Part shown: positions 44,297-53,624 of the stretch, in pieces
How the letters are laid out: every line of letters starts with the position of its first letter
Position numbering within the stretch: the stretch's first letter is position 1
NCBI GenBank assembly: GCA_022825675.1
Contig: JAJDWK010000016.1
Coordinates: forward strand, 39,415-103,414
Source: Anaerolineae bacterium
GTDB lineage: Bacteria; Chloroflexota; Anaerolineae; Aggregatilineales; Phototrophicaceae
DNA: 64,000 bases
Direction of reading: 5' to 3'
Notes under the pieces: model-generated
What the model saw: the letters and a program-made list of their open reading frames with translations, nothing else
What the model was told of the DNA's origin: nothing
Databases searched by the model: none
Made by a program: the position numbers and the translations under genes

Positions 44297-44760
44297 TGTA
44301 TCAAGACTTGCTGCCGGCAGCGGCGCTGGAGCAATACGCCCAGCAGCTCAACGCGCGGGCTGCCCCTGGGCGCGGGCGGCTGACGGCGGCAGCCCTGCGC
44401 GACCGCATACTCGAATCGGGCGGGCGCTGTGAATGGTGCGCCGCGAGCTTGCTGGGCGCGCCATTTGAGCTGGACCATATCGTGAGCTTGCATCAGGGAG
44501 GCGCCAACAGCGCCGGCAATTTGGTGGTGGCTTGCCCCGCCTGCAACCGCCGCAAGGGCAGGAAGCACCCGGCGCGCTTCGCGGCGGAAATCTATAATGA
44601 GACCGGCTGCATGACCAGGCTCATCAACTGGATTTATCGCCACTACGACATCGAGGCGGCGCAGCAGCTTTCCTTCTTTGCCGGGGAAAAGCCAAAAGCC
44701 ACGGCAAACAGCGCAGAAGAAGCTCACGAGACGACTATGGCTGCCCCCTGGATCGATTGA
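44293..44760 (+). CDS. HNH endonuclease-like protein
   Basis: The 155-residue protein has a compact HNH fold: CEWC (about 46-49), FELDHIVSLHQGGANSAGN (metal-binding DH and the Asn), and CPACNRRKG (about 81-89). The four cysteines form a structural zinc site around the beta-beta-alpha-metal core. HNH proteins of this size act as nicking or double-strand nucleases in varied systems; the target is unknown. It is translationally coupled to the FHA gene (ATGATG at the overlap) and precedes the Suv3-like helicase by 40 bases. Confidence 0.82.
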   Translation: MMYQDLLPAAALEQYAQQLNARAAPGRGRLTAAALRDRILESGGRCEWCAASLLGAPFELDHIVSLHQGGANSAGNLVVACPACNRRKGRKHPARFAAEIYNETGCMTRLINWIYRHYDIEAAQQLSFFAGEKPKATANSAEEAHETTMAAPWID

Positions 44761-44800
44761 CCGCCGCCGCGCTATCAACCATAGGAATAGGAGCAACAAT

Positions 44801-46921
44801 TTGGCGACCAGTAACGAGGCCGCGAAAAAGCAGGCTGCGCCAAAGCCGGCGGATGACGACAGCGCCTGGAGCAGCGCATTGGAAGTTTGCGGCGAGGCGA
44901 CAAGGCGAAATTATCGCAGACGCCGCCCCGAACGCTCAGCCGAAAGACAAGTTGCCGCGCGCAGCTATACCCTAAAACAAGGGGCGAAACTGGCGGGCAT
45001 CACCGCCGATACTTTGCGCACAGCGGCGCAAGAATTGGAATTGCACAGTTTCGTCGATCCGCGTGGCAAGCTGCGTTTCCCCGCGCACAGTTTTGAGCTT
45101 ACTGCGGCTGACCCTGACTTGAAGGAGATGATTGCCGGCTACTCGCGCTTGCGCCTGCAGGATTTGACGCGGGCGGTAAAGCTGGGACCCAGCCGCCTGC
45201 GGAGCCGCCTGCGCGATATCGGCATGTCGCCCAAGCGCCTGGTCTGGCGCGAGCTGCGCGGGATGTGGGGTTTGCCCGACAGTTATGCCGAGTATCAGCG
45301 GCTGCTGGCGAAATCCAGCGGCGAAGCGGAGCCGGGCAAGGGCAAGCGCCGGCGCGGCGGGCGCGGCAAAAAGCGGCGGCAAGCCGCTGAAGCCCAATTG
45401 CGCGACCGGCTGATTGACGCCTTCCCCAAATGGCGCAATGCCTGGCGCGACCAGCAAGAGCTGATTGTGCATATCGGCGGACCCAACAGCGGCAAGACGC
45501 ATGACGCCCTGGAAGCGCTGAAAGAAGCGGGCTCTGGCTGGTACCTGGCGCCGCTGCGCCTGCTCGCCTACGAGATATTTGACCGCCTGAATGCCCAGGG
45601 CGTCGCCTGCGATTTGCTGACTGGAGAAGAATACATCCCGACTGAGGGCGCCCGCTTCACGGCGGCGACAATCGAAATGTTTAATCCGCTTGACAGCCGC
45701 GCCTGTGTCATCATAGACGAGGCGCAGATGCTGGCGGATTCGGACCGCGGCTGGGCATGGACGCGGGCGCTGATGGAATCGGCAGCGCCCGAGATGCACA
45801 TCATCGCGCCCGCGACCGCGCGCGGGCTAATCGAAGTGCTTGCCGCCGCGGCGGAGATGCCCTTTGATGTCATTGAGCACGAGCGGCTGGCGCCAATCGC
45901 CGTTGCCGAGCGTCATTGCCCGCTGGAAGCGCTGCCCGCATCGACGATTCTGGTGGCATTCACGCGCCAGGGCGTGCTCGACTTAAAGATGAAGCTGGAG
46001 CGGCTGGGCAGGGCGGTTTCTGTGGTCTATGGCAGCCTGCCGCCCGAAGTCCGCCGCCGGCAAGCCGACCGCTTCGCGGCGGGCGAAACCGAAATCTGCG
46101 TGGCGACTGATGCCGTGGGCATGGGCTTGAACCTGCCGGCGGATGTCGTCTGCTTTTATGAAGTGGAGAAATACGACGGCAAAAACGACCGCCAGCTGCT
46201 GCCGGCCGAAGTGCAGCAAATCGCCGGGCGCGCCGGGCGCTTTGGCATGTCCAAAGCCGGGCTGATCACCGCGACCAATCGCCGCGATCTGACGGTTGTG
46301 CGCGAGCTCTACGCCCGCCAAGCGGCGGTGCTGAATTTCGCGCGGGTGGCGCCCACTGTGGAGGACTTGAAGCTGATTCCCGGCAACCTGGCAGAGCAAC
46401 TGGCGCAATGGTCAGAGCTGAAATCGATACCGGAGGCGCTGCGGGCGGTCATCACAACCGCGGATATGGATGAGCGCATTGAGCTGGCGAAGATGCTCTC
46501 TGACGAGCAAATCCAGCGCATGGGCTTGGCGAGCGCCTTGCAGCTGGTCAATGCGCCGACGCGCAAAGCGACGCGGGCTTATTGGCTTGATTGCGCCTAC
46601 ATGATTCTTGAGGGCTATCAAATCCCGCAGCCGCCAGCCGCGCCCGCGCCGATACTGGATGGCGGCGACCTGGAAGCGACCGAATTTGCCATCGCCTGCT
46701 CCGATATTTATCTCTGGCTTTCGCGGCGGCGGGAATTCGCGGATTTTTGTGAGGCGCAGGGCGATGTGCGGGAAGCGCGGCGCGAGTGGTCACTCTCCAT
46801 CGATGAGGCGCTTTTGCAAAACTTAAATGTGGCGCGGCGCTGCCGCTCTTGCGGCAAGCTGCTGCCGTCGCGCTATCGGCATCGCATCTGTGATGTCTGC
46901 TTTAAGCGGCGGCGCTTCTGA
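44801..46921 (+). CDS. Suv3-like superfamily 2 helicase with N-terminal helix-turn-helix-like region and C-terminal zinc finger
   Basis: The 706-residue protein matches the Suv3 RNA helicase core. Walker A is IGGPNSGKTHDALEAL (about 225-240) and motif Ia is YLAPLRLLAYEIFDRLN. CDLLTGEEYIP, IIDEAQM (DEAQ box), GWAWTRALMES, VVYGSLPPEVRRRQ, VATDAVGMGLNLP and QIAGRAGRFG follow in order. The N-terminal 150 residues hold a merR/HTH-like tract (TLKQGAKLAGITADTLRTAA) and a basic KRRRGGRGKKRR linker. The C-terminus is a CRSCGK-CDVCF zinc finger, not typical of mitochondrial Suv3. The TTG at 44801 has AGGAG at eight bases. It is probably the third gene of the FHA-HNH operon. Confidence 0.85.
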   Translation: MATSNEAAKKQAAPKPADDDSAWSSALEVCGEATRRNYRRRRPERSAERQVAARSYTLKQGAKLAGITADTLRTAAQELELHSFVDPRGKLRFPAHSFELTAADPDLKEMIAGYSRLRLQDLTRAVKLGPSRLRSRLRDIGMSPKRLVWRELRGMWGLPDSYAEYQRLLAKSSGEAEPGKGKRRRGGRGKKRRQAAEAQLRDRLIDAFPKWRNAWRDQQELIVHIGGPNSGKTHDALEALKEAGSGWYLAPLRLLAYEIFDRLNAQGVACDLLTGEEYIPTEGARFTAATIEMFNPLDSRACVIIDEAQMLADSDRGWAWTRALMESAAPEMHIIAPATARGLIEVLAAAAEMPFDVIEHERLAPIAVAERHCPLEALPASTILVAFTRQGVLDLKMKLERLGRAVSVVYGSLPPEVRRRQADRFAAGETEICVATDAVGMGLNLPADVVCFYEVEKYDGKNDRQLLPAEVQQIAGRAGRFGMSKAGLITATNRRDLTVVRELYARQAAVLNFARVAPTVEDLKLIPGNLAEQLAQWSELKSIPEALRAVITTADMDERIELAKMLSDEQIQRMGLASALQLVNAPTRKATRAYWLDCAYMILEGYQIPQPPAAPAPILDGGDLEATEFAIACSDIYLWLSRRREFADFCEAQGDVREARREWSLSIDEALLQNLNVARRCRSCGKLLPSRYRHRICDVCFKRRRF

Positions 46922-46944
46922 GCGCTGGCAGCGGCTTGATGCCG

Positions 46945-47673
46945 CTAGCGGCTGACATCGGGGAAGCCATCGGCATGGATGCTGTTCAGCGCGATGCGCG
47001 CCGCTTCCTGGGCGGCGGCGCGTTTGCTGCCGCCGGCCCCGCTGCCAAGAACTGTGCCGCCAATGCAAACTTCGACGATGAATTCTTTTTCATGCTCGGG
47101 ACCTTGGCTGTCGGCAACGCGATAGTTGGGCGGGATATTCAAGCGCGCCTGGGTCAGCGCCTGCAATTCGCTGCGGGCGTCGATATGCAGATTGTGCTCA
47201 ATTATATGCTCCAGCAATGCCAGCAATCGCGGCTCCAGGAAGCGCTTGACGGCAGCCAAGCCACGATCCAGATACATCGCGCAGATGACAGCTTCAAAAG
47301 CCTGACAGAGTGTGGTGCTGCGCTGCCGCCCGCCGCTGAGTTCTTCGCCGTGTCCGATGCGCAGGAACTCGCCCAGGCTGCAGGCGCGCGCCAACTGCGC
47401 CAGCGACTCGGTCTTGACCAAAGACGCGCGCAACTGCGTCAGCGCGCCTTCGGGCAGCGTCGGATAGCGGCGGAAGAGCATATCAGCGACGATAATATCC
47501 AGCACGGCATCGCCAAGGAACTCGAGCCGTTCGTTGTCGCCGGCGGGCACCGCCTTGCCAAGTTCGTTGACATAAGAACTATGCGTGAGCGCCTGGTGCA
47601 AGCTGTCCGGGTCTTTGAACTTGAAACCGAGCCTGTCGCGGAAATGCTGATAGGCAGCGGAAGGATCCGTCAT
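46945..47673 (-). CDS. rnc: Ribonuclease III
   Basis: A double-strand-specific RNase acting on rRNA precursors and structured mRNA. The 242-residue protein has the catalytic signature NERLEFLGDAVLDIIVADML (about 45-65), a second acidic site FEAVICAMYLDRG (Cys where Gly is usual), and a C-terminal double-stranded RNA-binding domain ending SGAGGSKRAAAQEAARIAL. The ATG at 47673 was chosen because AAAAGGAAA precedes it. It lies downstream of moaDE in a minus-strand run. Confidence 0.94.
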   Translation of the reverse strand: MTDPSAAYQHFRDRLGFKFKDPDSLHQALTHSSYVNELGKAVPAGDNERLEFLGDAVLDIIVADMLFRRYPTLPEGALTQLRASLVKTESLAQLARACSLGEFLRIGHGEELSGGRQRSTTLCQAFEAVICAMYLDRGLAAVKRFLEPRLLALLEHIIEHNLHIDARSELQALTQARLNIPPNYRVADSQGPEHEKEFIVEVCIGGTVLGSGAGGSKRAAAQEAARIALNSIHADGFPDVSR

Positions 47674-47762
47674 CGTTTCCTTTTGCATTCTTGATGCTTT
47701 CTGTCTTGTGAGCGCCATGTCAAGCCGTTGCGGGCGGCGGCGCAATTGCTTTGGCTTTGTAG

Positions 47763-48473
47763 TCATTCGCCGACAGAAGGGCGATAGCCGCCTTCAATCC
47801 AGGTTTCGCCCGCCGCGCCCACTTCTTTTTTCCAGACGGGCACGATTTCTTTAAGACGGTCGATGCCATAGCGCGCGGCTTCAAAGCAGCCGTCATCGCG
47901 ATGCGCCGCCGAACAGGCGCAGAGCACGGTATTGTCGCCGACTTCCAGCCGTCCCAGCCGCTGAATAATGGCGATGCCCTGCACCTTCTGCCAGCGGGAG
48001 CGGATCTCGGCGGCGACCTGCTTCATCTTCGCCAGCGCCATCGGGCGGTAGGCTTCGTATTCCAGATGCTCGGTTCTGGGCAAATGCCCGGCTTTCTCTG
48101 TTGTGCCGCGCACGACGCCCGTAAATATGCAGACGGCACCGCTGCCCGCGGTCGTGATGGTGGCGATGACCTCATCGTGATTGAAGGCTTCTGCGGGCAG
48201 GCGGAAAATCTCTGGCTGCTCGCCGCTGCCACCGCTTACTGGCGGGAAAAAGGCAACTTCATCGCCATCATGGATGCTATCGCCCTCCGCGGCATATTCT
48301 TCATTGATCGCGGCGAGCGCGACTTTGAGATTGTCGGCGGCGGCTGGATAGTCCAGCGAAAGCTGCCGCCGCAGCTCCTTGATACTAATCGAATTGCCTT
48401 CAAGCGCTATAGAAAGCTGGCGACTGCCGATGCGGTCGCGCAAAGTCGCGAAGAAGAGAACGCGAATCGCCAT
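47763..48473 (-). CDS. Molybdopterin synthase, MoaD-MoaE fusion
   Basis: The 236-residue fusion joins a MoaD ubiquitin-like small subunit (residues 1-82, ending FFPPVSGG) with a MoaE large subunit (about 90-236; FTGVVRGTTEKAG, LEYEAYRPMALAKM, RLGRLEVGDNTVLCACSAAHR, VPVWKKEVGAAGETWIEG). MoaD works through a C-terminal thiocarboxylated Gly-Gly, which here is internal (G81-G82). Cleavage after it would be required, as reported for mycobacterial MoaX. It follows moaC directly. Confidence 0.92.
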   Translation of the reverse strand: MAIRVLFFATLRDRIGSRQLSIALEGNSISIKELRRQLSLDYPAAADNLKVALAAINEEYAAEGDSIHDGDEVAFFPPVSGGSGEQPEIFRLPAEAFNHDEVIATITTAGSGAVCIFTGVVRGTTEKAGHLPRTEHLEYEAYRPMALAKMKQVAAEIRSRWQKVQGIAIIQRLGRLEVGDNTVLCACSAAHRDDGCFEAARYGIDRLKEIVPVWKKEVGAAGETWIEGGYRPSVGE

Positions 48474-48480
48474 TTCCTGA

Positions 48481-48969
48481 CTATGCCTCCGCAAAGTAAT
48501 CGCCGCTTGTGCCGCCGCGTTTTTCCAGCAGGCGGATATCGCTGATGCGCATGGCGCGGTCGACCGCCTTCGCCATATCGTAAATCGTCAAAGCGGCGAC
48601 CGCAACCGCCGTCAGCGCTTCCATCTCGACGCCAGTTTTGCCGCTGGTCTTGACGGTCGCTTCAATGTCGATGGCGCTTTGCGCTTCGTTGAAAGTCAAT
48701 TCCAGCGCGATGCGTTCCAGCGGCAGCGGGTGACAGAGCGGGATAAGCTCGGCAGTGCGTTTCGCGCCCATGATGCCAGCGATGCGCGCCACCGACAGGA
48801 CATCGCCTTTTTTGATATTGCCTTGCTGGATCAGCGCCAAGGTTTCGGGCTGCATAATCACACGGGCGCCAGCGCGGGCGCTGCGCGCATTGCTTGGCTT
48901 GCCGCCAACATCGACCATGCTGGCGGTGCCACTTTCATCAATATGGCTGAGTTTGGCTTCAGCTCGCAT
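48481..48969 (-). CDS. moaC: Cyclic pyranopterin monophosphate synthase
   Basis: MoaC completes the first step of molybdenum-cofactor synthesis with MoaA. The 162-residue protein has [38 protein letters not shown], the [13 protein letters not shown] active-site block and [20 protein letters not shown], followed by [11 protein letters not shown]. The length and motif order are normal. The ATG at 48969 has GAGGAGG. moaA is not in the window. Confidence 0.96.
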   Translation of the reverse strand: MRAEAKLSHIDESGTASMVDVGGKPSNARSARAGARVIMQPETLALIQQGNIKKGDVLSVARIAGIMGAKRTAELIPLCHPLPLERIALELTFNEAQSAIDIEATVKTSGKTGVEMEALTAVAVAALTIYDMAKAVDRAMRISDIRLLEKRGGTSGDYFAEA

Positions 48970-48992
48970 CAATGCCTCCTCGCGCAAGGGTA

Positions 48993-49949
48993 TCAACCGT
49001 TGCCAATCGCATGGTTTGCGCCGTCCGCGAGCCAGCCGGCTAGCGATTGCGCCAAGTCGTCGATATTCAGGTCGTCAATAGTATGCCAGAGTATGCCATT
49101 GTCATGCCCGCGAAACCAGACATCCTGGCGGCGGATGAAATCATGCGTGCTGAATTTCGCGCGCTGGATCGCCGCCGCCAGCGGCAGCCCATCGAGCAGG
49201 TGCGCGGCGATTTCCCGATAGCCCAAGCTGCTCATCGCTGGCAAGCGGCGGTGATAGCCGCTATCCAGCAGCCGGCGCACCTCATCAACGAAGCCAGCCG
49301 TTATCATGTCTTCTACCCGCTGGTCAACGCGCGGATACAGGCGCGAGCGCTCCTGCCGCAGTCCCAGCCGCAAAATGCGATAGGGCGGCGGCTTTTTCTT
49401 TTGCAGCTCGCTGATGGGGCGCCCCGTCAACCGCTGCACCTCCAGGGCGCGGATTACACGGCGCGTGTTGTTAGGATGGATACGCGCCGCCGCAACCGGA
49501 TCGACCTGCCGCAGGCGCTCGTGCAATGCCGCCGCGCTGTGCCGCTGCAAATATGCCTCCAACTCGGCGCGCAGGGCGCGGTCTGGCGGCACCCGCGGGA
49601 TCGACCAGCCTTCTTCCACCGCGCTGATGTATTGCCCGCTGCCGCCCACCAGCAGCGGCAGCCGCCCACGCCCGCTGATGTCCTCAATCGCGCGGTAGGC
49701 GGCGTCTTGATACTCCGCCAGGCTCAAACTGTAATCGGGCGGCACAATATCAATGAGGTGATGCGCCGCCTGCGCCTGCTGCCGCGCTGTCGGCTTGGCA
49801 GTGCCGATATCCAGACAGCGATAGACCTGGCGGCTGTCCGCGCCGACAATCTCAGCATTGAGGCGCTGCGCAAGTTCCACCGCCAGGCTCGACTTGCCAA
49901 CGCCGGTCGCCCCCAGGATGAGTATCAGCGGCGCGGCATCACCAGTCAA
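48993..49949 (-). CDS. miaA: tRNA dimethylallyltransferase
   Basis: MiaA adds a dimethylallyl group to A37 of tRNAs reading UNN codons. The 318-residue protein has P-loop [19 protein letters not shown], the [16 protein letters not shown] block, [12 protein letters not shown] and the [14 protein letters not shown] region typical of the family. The TTG start overlaps the end of yraN by 11 bases with GGAGG six bases upstream, a clear ribosome site. It lies 23 bases upstream of moaC, so it belongs to the same minus-strand operon. Confidence 0.95.
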   Translation of the reverse strand: MTGDAAPLILILGATGVGKSSLAVELAQRLNAEIVGADSRQVYRCLDIGTAKPTARQQAQAAHHLIDIVPPDYSLSLAEYQDAAYRAIEDISGRGRLPLLVGGSGQYISAVEEGWSIPRVPPDRALRAELEAYLQRHSAAALHERLRQVDPVAAARIHPNNTRRVIRALEVQRLTGRPISELQKKKPPPYRILRLGLRQERSRLYPRVDQRVEDMITAGFVDEVRRLLDSGYHRRLPAMSSLGYREIAAHLLDGLPLAAAIQRAKFSTHDFIRRQDVWFRGHDNGILWHTIDDLNIDDLAQSLAGWLADGANHAIGNG

Positions 49950-50304
49950 AAGCGTCCTCCAAATGGTCGATTTTGGGCGCTTGTTCGCGGCTTAAAGCGA
50001 CAGCGATGACATCTATGCGCCAGGGCTTCTCCTCGTCCCAGCCCATTTCGTGCAAGTAGAGGTAAATGGCATGTATCAGCCGTTCGCGCTTCGCCGGGGT
50101 GATGCCAGCCAGCGCCGCTTCGGTTTCGCTGGCTTGACGGGTCTTCACCTCGACGAATATCAAGGTGCCGCCACGCTCGGCGATGATATCGATTTCGCCA
50201 TAGGTATTGGCGCGATTGGCTTCGAGGATAGCGTATCCCCGCTCTTTGAGATAGCGCTGGGCGAGCTGCTCGCCGTGGGTGCCCGTTTCTTGCCTGCTGC
50301 GCAT
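49939..50304 (-). CDS. yraN: YraN family (UPF0102) nuclease-fold protein
   Basis: The 121-residue protein has GEQLAQRYLKERGYAILEAN, then YGEIDIIAERGGTLIFVEVK (the PD-(D/E)xK-like E-x-D…E-V-K core) and ITPAKRERLIHAIYLYL. UPF0102 members are Holliday-junction-resolvase-like in fold; the cellular role is unclear. It is the first gene of the yraN-miaA-moaC-moaDE-rnc run. The ATG has GAGG eight bases upstream. Confidence 0.88.
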   Translation of the reverse strand: MRSRQETGTHGEQLAQRYLKERGYAILEANRANTYGEIDIIAERGGTLIFVEVKTRQASETEAALAGITPAKRERLIHAIYLYLHEMGWDEEKPWRIDVIAVALSREQAPKIDHLEDAFDW

Positions 50305-50333
50305 GGCGCTTGCCTCGCCGCTGATACCGCTAC

Positions 50334-50362
50334 AGTATAAATCACCTGCGGCACCCTGTCGC
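50334..50362 (-). promoter_or_regulatory. Candidate promoter of the yraN-miaA-moa-rnc operon
   Basis: On the minus strand GCGACA (50362-50357), a 17-bp spacer and TATACT (50339-50334) precede yraN by about 30 bases. Confidence 0.45.
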
Positions 50363-50382
50363 CCCGCGGCTGGAGTTGCAGC

Positions 50383-50410
50383 TTGAAAATCCGCCGATTT
50401 GCGCTAGCAT
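50383..50410 (+). promoter_or_regulatory. Promoter of the membrane pyrophosphatase gene
   Basis: TTGAAA (50383-50388), a 16-bp spacer and TAGCAT (50405-50410) lead to a transcript with a leader of about 73 bases. Confidence 0.45.
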
Positions 50411-50489
50411 CAGCTGCTTGGAGTGGCCTTCGCTTTCAAGGGCGCTCTGGGAAAAAACGCGGCAATAGTTGGCAGAGGAGTCTGGCTTC

Positions 50490-52622
50490 ATGATTGATGT
50501 GAACACAGCCGTCATCGTGGCGGTGGCGGCGGCAGCGGTGGGTTTGCTTTTTGCGCTCTATCAAAGAAATTATGTGCTTTCGCAGGACGAGGGCTCCCAG
50601 AAGATGCGGCAGATTGCTGGCGCCATCCAGCAGGGCGCGCAGGCATTCCTCAGCCGTGAATATCGCGCGGTTGCCGTGCTGGTCTTGATAGTAACGGTTG
50701 CCTTGGCGCTTTTGAGCCAGGTGCCGGGCTCTGGCATGTCGGTGTTGACGGCGGTGGCATTTGTGCTGGGCGCGTTGGCATCGGGGCTGTCGGGTTATAT
50801 CGGCATGTATATCGCGGTGCGCGCGAATGTGCGCACGGCGCAGGCGGCATCCCAGAGCTTGAACAAGGGGCTGCGCGTGGCATTTGCCAGCGGCACCGTC
50901 ATGAGCACGATGGTGGTCTCGCTGGCGCTGCTGGGCATCAGCCTGCTGTTTATCACCTTTGTGAATCAACTGGGGGACGCGAGCCAGGCGGCCTCAGCGC
51001 TGGCGGGCTTCGGCTTCGGCGGCACCTCAATCGCGATTTTTGCGCGCGTCGGCGGCGGCATTTACACCAAAGCGGCTGATGTTGGCGCTGATTTGGTCGG
51101 CAAAACCGAAGCTGGCATCCCGGAAGATGATCCGCGCAATCCCGCGACTATCGCCGATAATGTCGGCGACAATGTTGGCGATGTGGCGGGCATGGGCTCC
51201 GACCTCTTTGAAAGCTATGCCAGCTCGATTATCGCCGCCATCTCCCTGGCGACAATGACGGGCGCATTCGCCGGCGATGATTTGACGGCGGCGCAAGTCT
51301 TCCCGATATTGGTGGCGGCGGCGGGCTTGATTGTGAGCATTATCGCCAGCTTCCTGGTGAGAACTGAAGAAGGCGCTGACCAGGAGCAGCTCCTCGGCAG
51401 CATCCGCACTGGCATCTACAGCGCCTCGGCGCTGATTGGCGTCGTTGTCATCGCGCTGGGCTTGAGCTTGCCCTTCGGCGATAAAGGCGTGGGCGTCATC
51501 GTGGCGACTTTGAGCGGCTTGATCGGCGGCGTGCTCATCGGCTATTTCACCGAATTCTTCACCGCTGATACCTACGGACCGACGAAGGCGCTGTCCGCCT
51601 CGGCGGAAGGCGGCGCTGGCATCGTGGTCATCCGCGGTTTGGCGCTGGGTATGATGAGCACTTTGGCGCCAGTGGTGATTGTTGTTGTGGTGACGCTCCT
51701 GGCAACATCGCAGGCGGGATTGTACGGCGTGGCGGTGGCGGCAGTCGGCATGCTTTCGACGCTGGGCATAACACTGGCGACTGATGCCTACGGTCCCGTG
51801 GCGGATAACGCTGGCGGCATCGCGGAAATGTCGGATTTGCCAGAAGAAGTGCGCGACCGCACTGACGCTTTGGACAGCCTGGGCAATACCACCGCCGCCA
51901 CCGGCAAGGGCTTCGCAATCGGCTCCGCCGCGATGACGGCGCTGGCGCTAACGGCGGCATTCATCACCGCCTTGACCGCCGGCGGCAGCACGGCGCTGGG
52001 CAGCGCGGTCAACCCGGCGGAATTGCTGATAAATCCACAATTTGTCGCTGGCTTGTTCATCGGTGGCTTGCTGCCATTTGTCTTCAGCGCGCTGACGATG
52101 GTGGCGGTTGGTGATGCCGCCCAGCAAATTGTGGAAGAGGTGCGGCGGCAGTTCCGCGAAATCAAAGGCATTATGGAGTACGAGCAGCAGCCGGATTACG
52201 AACGCTGCGTCGCCATCAGCACGGACAGCGCCATCCGCCAGATGCTGCTGCCGGGGCTTATCGCTGTGGGCGTACCGGTGGGCATGGCGCTGCTGGCGGT
52301 GCTGGGCAAGGACAATCTGCTGGGCGATTTTATCGCGCCGATATCGCTGGTGGGGGTGCTGCTGGGCTCGCTGGTATCCGCCTTTATGCTGGCGGTGATG
52401 ATGGCGAATGCCGGCGGCGCTTGGGATAACGCCAAGAAAAATATCGAAGCCGGCAATTATGGCGGCAAAGGTTCGGACGCGCACAAGGCGGCGGTAGTTG
52501 GCGATACTGTTGGCGACCCTTTCAAAGATACTTCGGGTCCGTCATTGAATATCTTGCTTAAGCTGCTGGCGATTGTGTCGCTGGTCATCGCGCCTTTGAT
52601 TGGCGGCGCTTTCCCCGCATAG
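50490..52622 (+). CDS. hppA: K+-dependent membrane pyrophosphatase, predicted Na+ (or Na+/H+) pump
   Basis: This integral membrane protein couples PPi hydrolysis to ion pumping. The 710-residue protein has about 16 membrane segments. PPi-binding acidic motifs are [53 protein letters not shown] and [32 protein letters not shown] carries Ala469 and Gly472 where K+-independent enzymes have Lys and Thr, so K+ dependence is predicted. E241 in SDLFESY matches the gate Glu of Na+-pumping enzymes (E246 in Thermotoga), rather than the shifted position of K+-dependent H+ pumps. The ATG at 50490 has GAGGAG nine bases upstream. Confidence 0.92.
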   Translation: MIDVNTAVIVAVAAAAVGLLFALYQRNYVLSQDEGSQKMRQIAGAIQQGAQAFLSREYRAVAVLVLIVTVALALLSQVPGSGMSVLTAVAFVLGALASGLSGYIGMYIAVRANVRTAQAASQSLNKGLRVAFASGTVMSTMVVSLALLGISLLFITFVNQLGDASQAASALAGFGFGGTSIAIFARVGGGIYTKAADVGADLVGKTEAGIPEDDPRNPATIADNVGDNVGDVAGMGSDLFESYASSIIAAISLATMTGAFAGDDLTAAQVFPILVAAAGLIVSIIASFLVRTEEGADQEQLLGSIRTGIYSASALIGVVVIALGLSLPFGDKGVGVIVATLSGLIGGVLIGYFTEFFTADTYGPTKALSASAEGGAGIVVIRGLALGMMSTLAPVVIVVVVTLLATSQAGLYGVAVAAVGMLSTLGITLATDAYGPVADNAGGIAEMSDLPEEVRDRTDALDSLGNTTAATGKGFAIGSAAMTALALTAAFITALTAGGSTALGSAVNPAELLINPQFVAGLFIGGLLPFVFSALTMVAVGDAAQQIVEEVRRQFREIKGIMEYEQQPDYERCVAISTDSAIRQMLLPGLIAVGVPVGMALLAVLGKDNLLGDFIAPISLVGVLLGSLVSAFMLAVMMANAGGAWDNAKKNIEAGNYGGKGSDAHKAAVVGDTVGDPFKDTSGPSLNILLKLLAIVSLVIAPLIGGAFPA

Positions 52623-52662
52623 ACGGGCGCAATCTCGCGAATGTAGAGACGAAAGGCGCGCC

Positions 52663-53139
52663 GTGAAGTTTGAAGCGGATGGACCGCGCGGGCTGTATTT
52701 TGAGGAATTTGAAGTCGGCGCGGCGATGCGAAGCCGCGGGCGCACCATCACCGAGGCTGATCTGGTCAACTTCGCCGCTTTGACTGGCGACTATAACCCG
52801 ATGCACACTGACGCCGCCTACAGCCAAAGCGCATTTATGGGGCAGCGGGTGGCGCACGGCATGCTGACGCTGAGTTATGCCGTTGGGCAAGCCTATCAGC
52901 TGGGCATTTTGGAACGGACGGTGCTCGGCTTCCGCGGCTTGGAGATGAAATTCAGCAGCCCGGTTTACATCGGCGATACCATTCATGTGGAACTCAAAGT
53001 ACGCGCCGCCAAGCCCGCCAGGCGCCTTGGCGGCGGCTTGGTCACGCTTGATATTCGCATCGTCAAGCAGGATGGCGCGCTGGCGCAAAAGGGCAGCTTG
53101 TCCCTCTTGATGATGTCGAAGCCGGCGGGGGAAAGCTGA
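52663..53139 (+). CDS. MaoC-like dehydratase
   Basis: The 158-residue hot-dog-fold protein has [20 protein letters not shown] at the N-terminus, then [19 protein letters not shown] with the catalytic Asp and His, and [10 protein letters not shown]. It is (R)-specific enoyl-CoA hydratase-like; the acyl substrate is not known. The GTG at 52663 follows AAAGG. It starts 40 bases after hppA and may be co-transcribed. It is convergent with the SRPBCC gene. Confidence 0.85.
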   Translation: MKFEADGPRGLYFEEFEVGAAMRSRGRTITEADLVNFAALTGDYNPMHTDAAYSQSAFMGQRVAHGMLTLSYAVGQAYQLGILERTVLGFRGLEMKFSSPVYIGDTIHVELKVRAAKPARRLGGGLVTLDIRIVKQDGALAQKGSLSLLMMSKPAGES

Positions 53140-53144
53140 AGCCG

Positions 53145-53624
53145 CTATGCCTCAAGCGCCCGCCGCGTTTGCCAATGGCGATAGGCAAACAGGATGCGCA
53201 GGGGCAAGCCGCCAAAGATGAGGCGCGTCAGCCAGCCGCGAGGACCGGCTCTGTGCCCAAAGCTGATGCTGTCAGTCAACTTGACGCCGTTTGTCGCTTC
53301 TTCAAATATATGCTCGTGTCGCCAATGGGCGAGGGGTCCGCGAAGCTGAACATCGGCGAAGGAATGCGGATTGGGACCCGGCTCATGCCGCGCCAGCCAG
53401 CGACTGGAAATGGGACCAAAGCCGAGGCTGAACTCAACTTCGCCTTCGCGGAGGGAGCGGCGGTCGTCCCGCAGCAGCCGCACGGTCAATGGCGGCGGTG
53501 TCAAGCGGGCGAGCGCGCCTGGCTCCTCGTGAAAACTTGTGATTGCCGCGAGGCTGGTCTGTATCACGCTTGAGCGCGAGAAATGCTTGACATCAGCGCG
53601 CGCTTGCGGCGTTGTCTCAGACAC
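53145..53624 (-). CDS. SRPBCC-fold (START/Bet v 1-like) protein
   Basis: The 159-residue protein has VKHFSRSSVIQTSLAAITSF near the N-terminus, DSISFGHRAGPRGWLTRLIF in the C-terminal half and RILFAYRHWQTRRALEA at the end. This pattern is typical of the SRPBCC/cyclase-dehydrase-like family (ligand-binding, sometimes annotated as cell division inhibitor). No ligand can be inferred. The GTG start lies within the end of pyrF (8-base overlap), so it is co-translated with the pyr cluster. Confidence 0.65.
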   Translation of the reverse strand: MSETTPQARADVKHFSRSSVIQTSLAAITSFHEEPGALARLTPPPLTVRLLRDDRRSLREGEVEFSLGFGPISSRWLARHEPGPNPHSFADVQLRGPLAHWRHEHIFEEATNGVKLTDSISFGHRAGPRGWLTRLIFGGLPLRILFAYRHWQTRRALEA

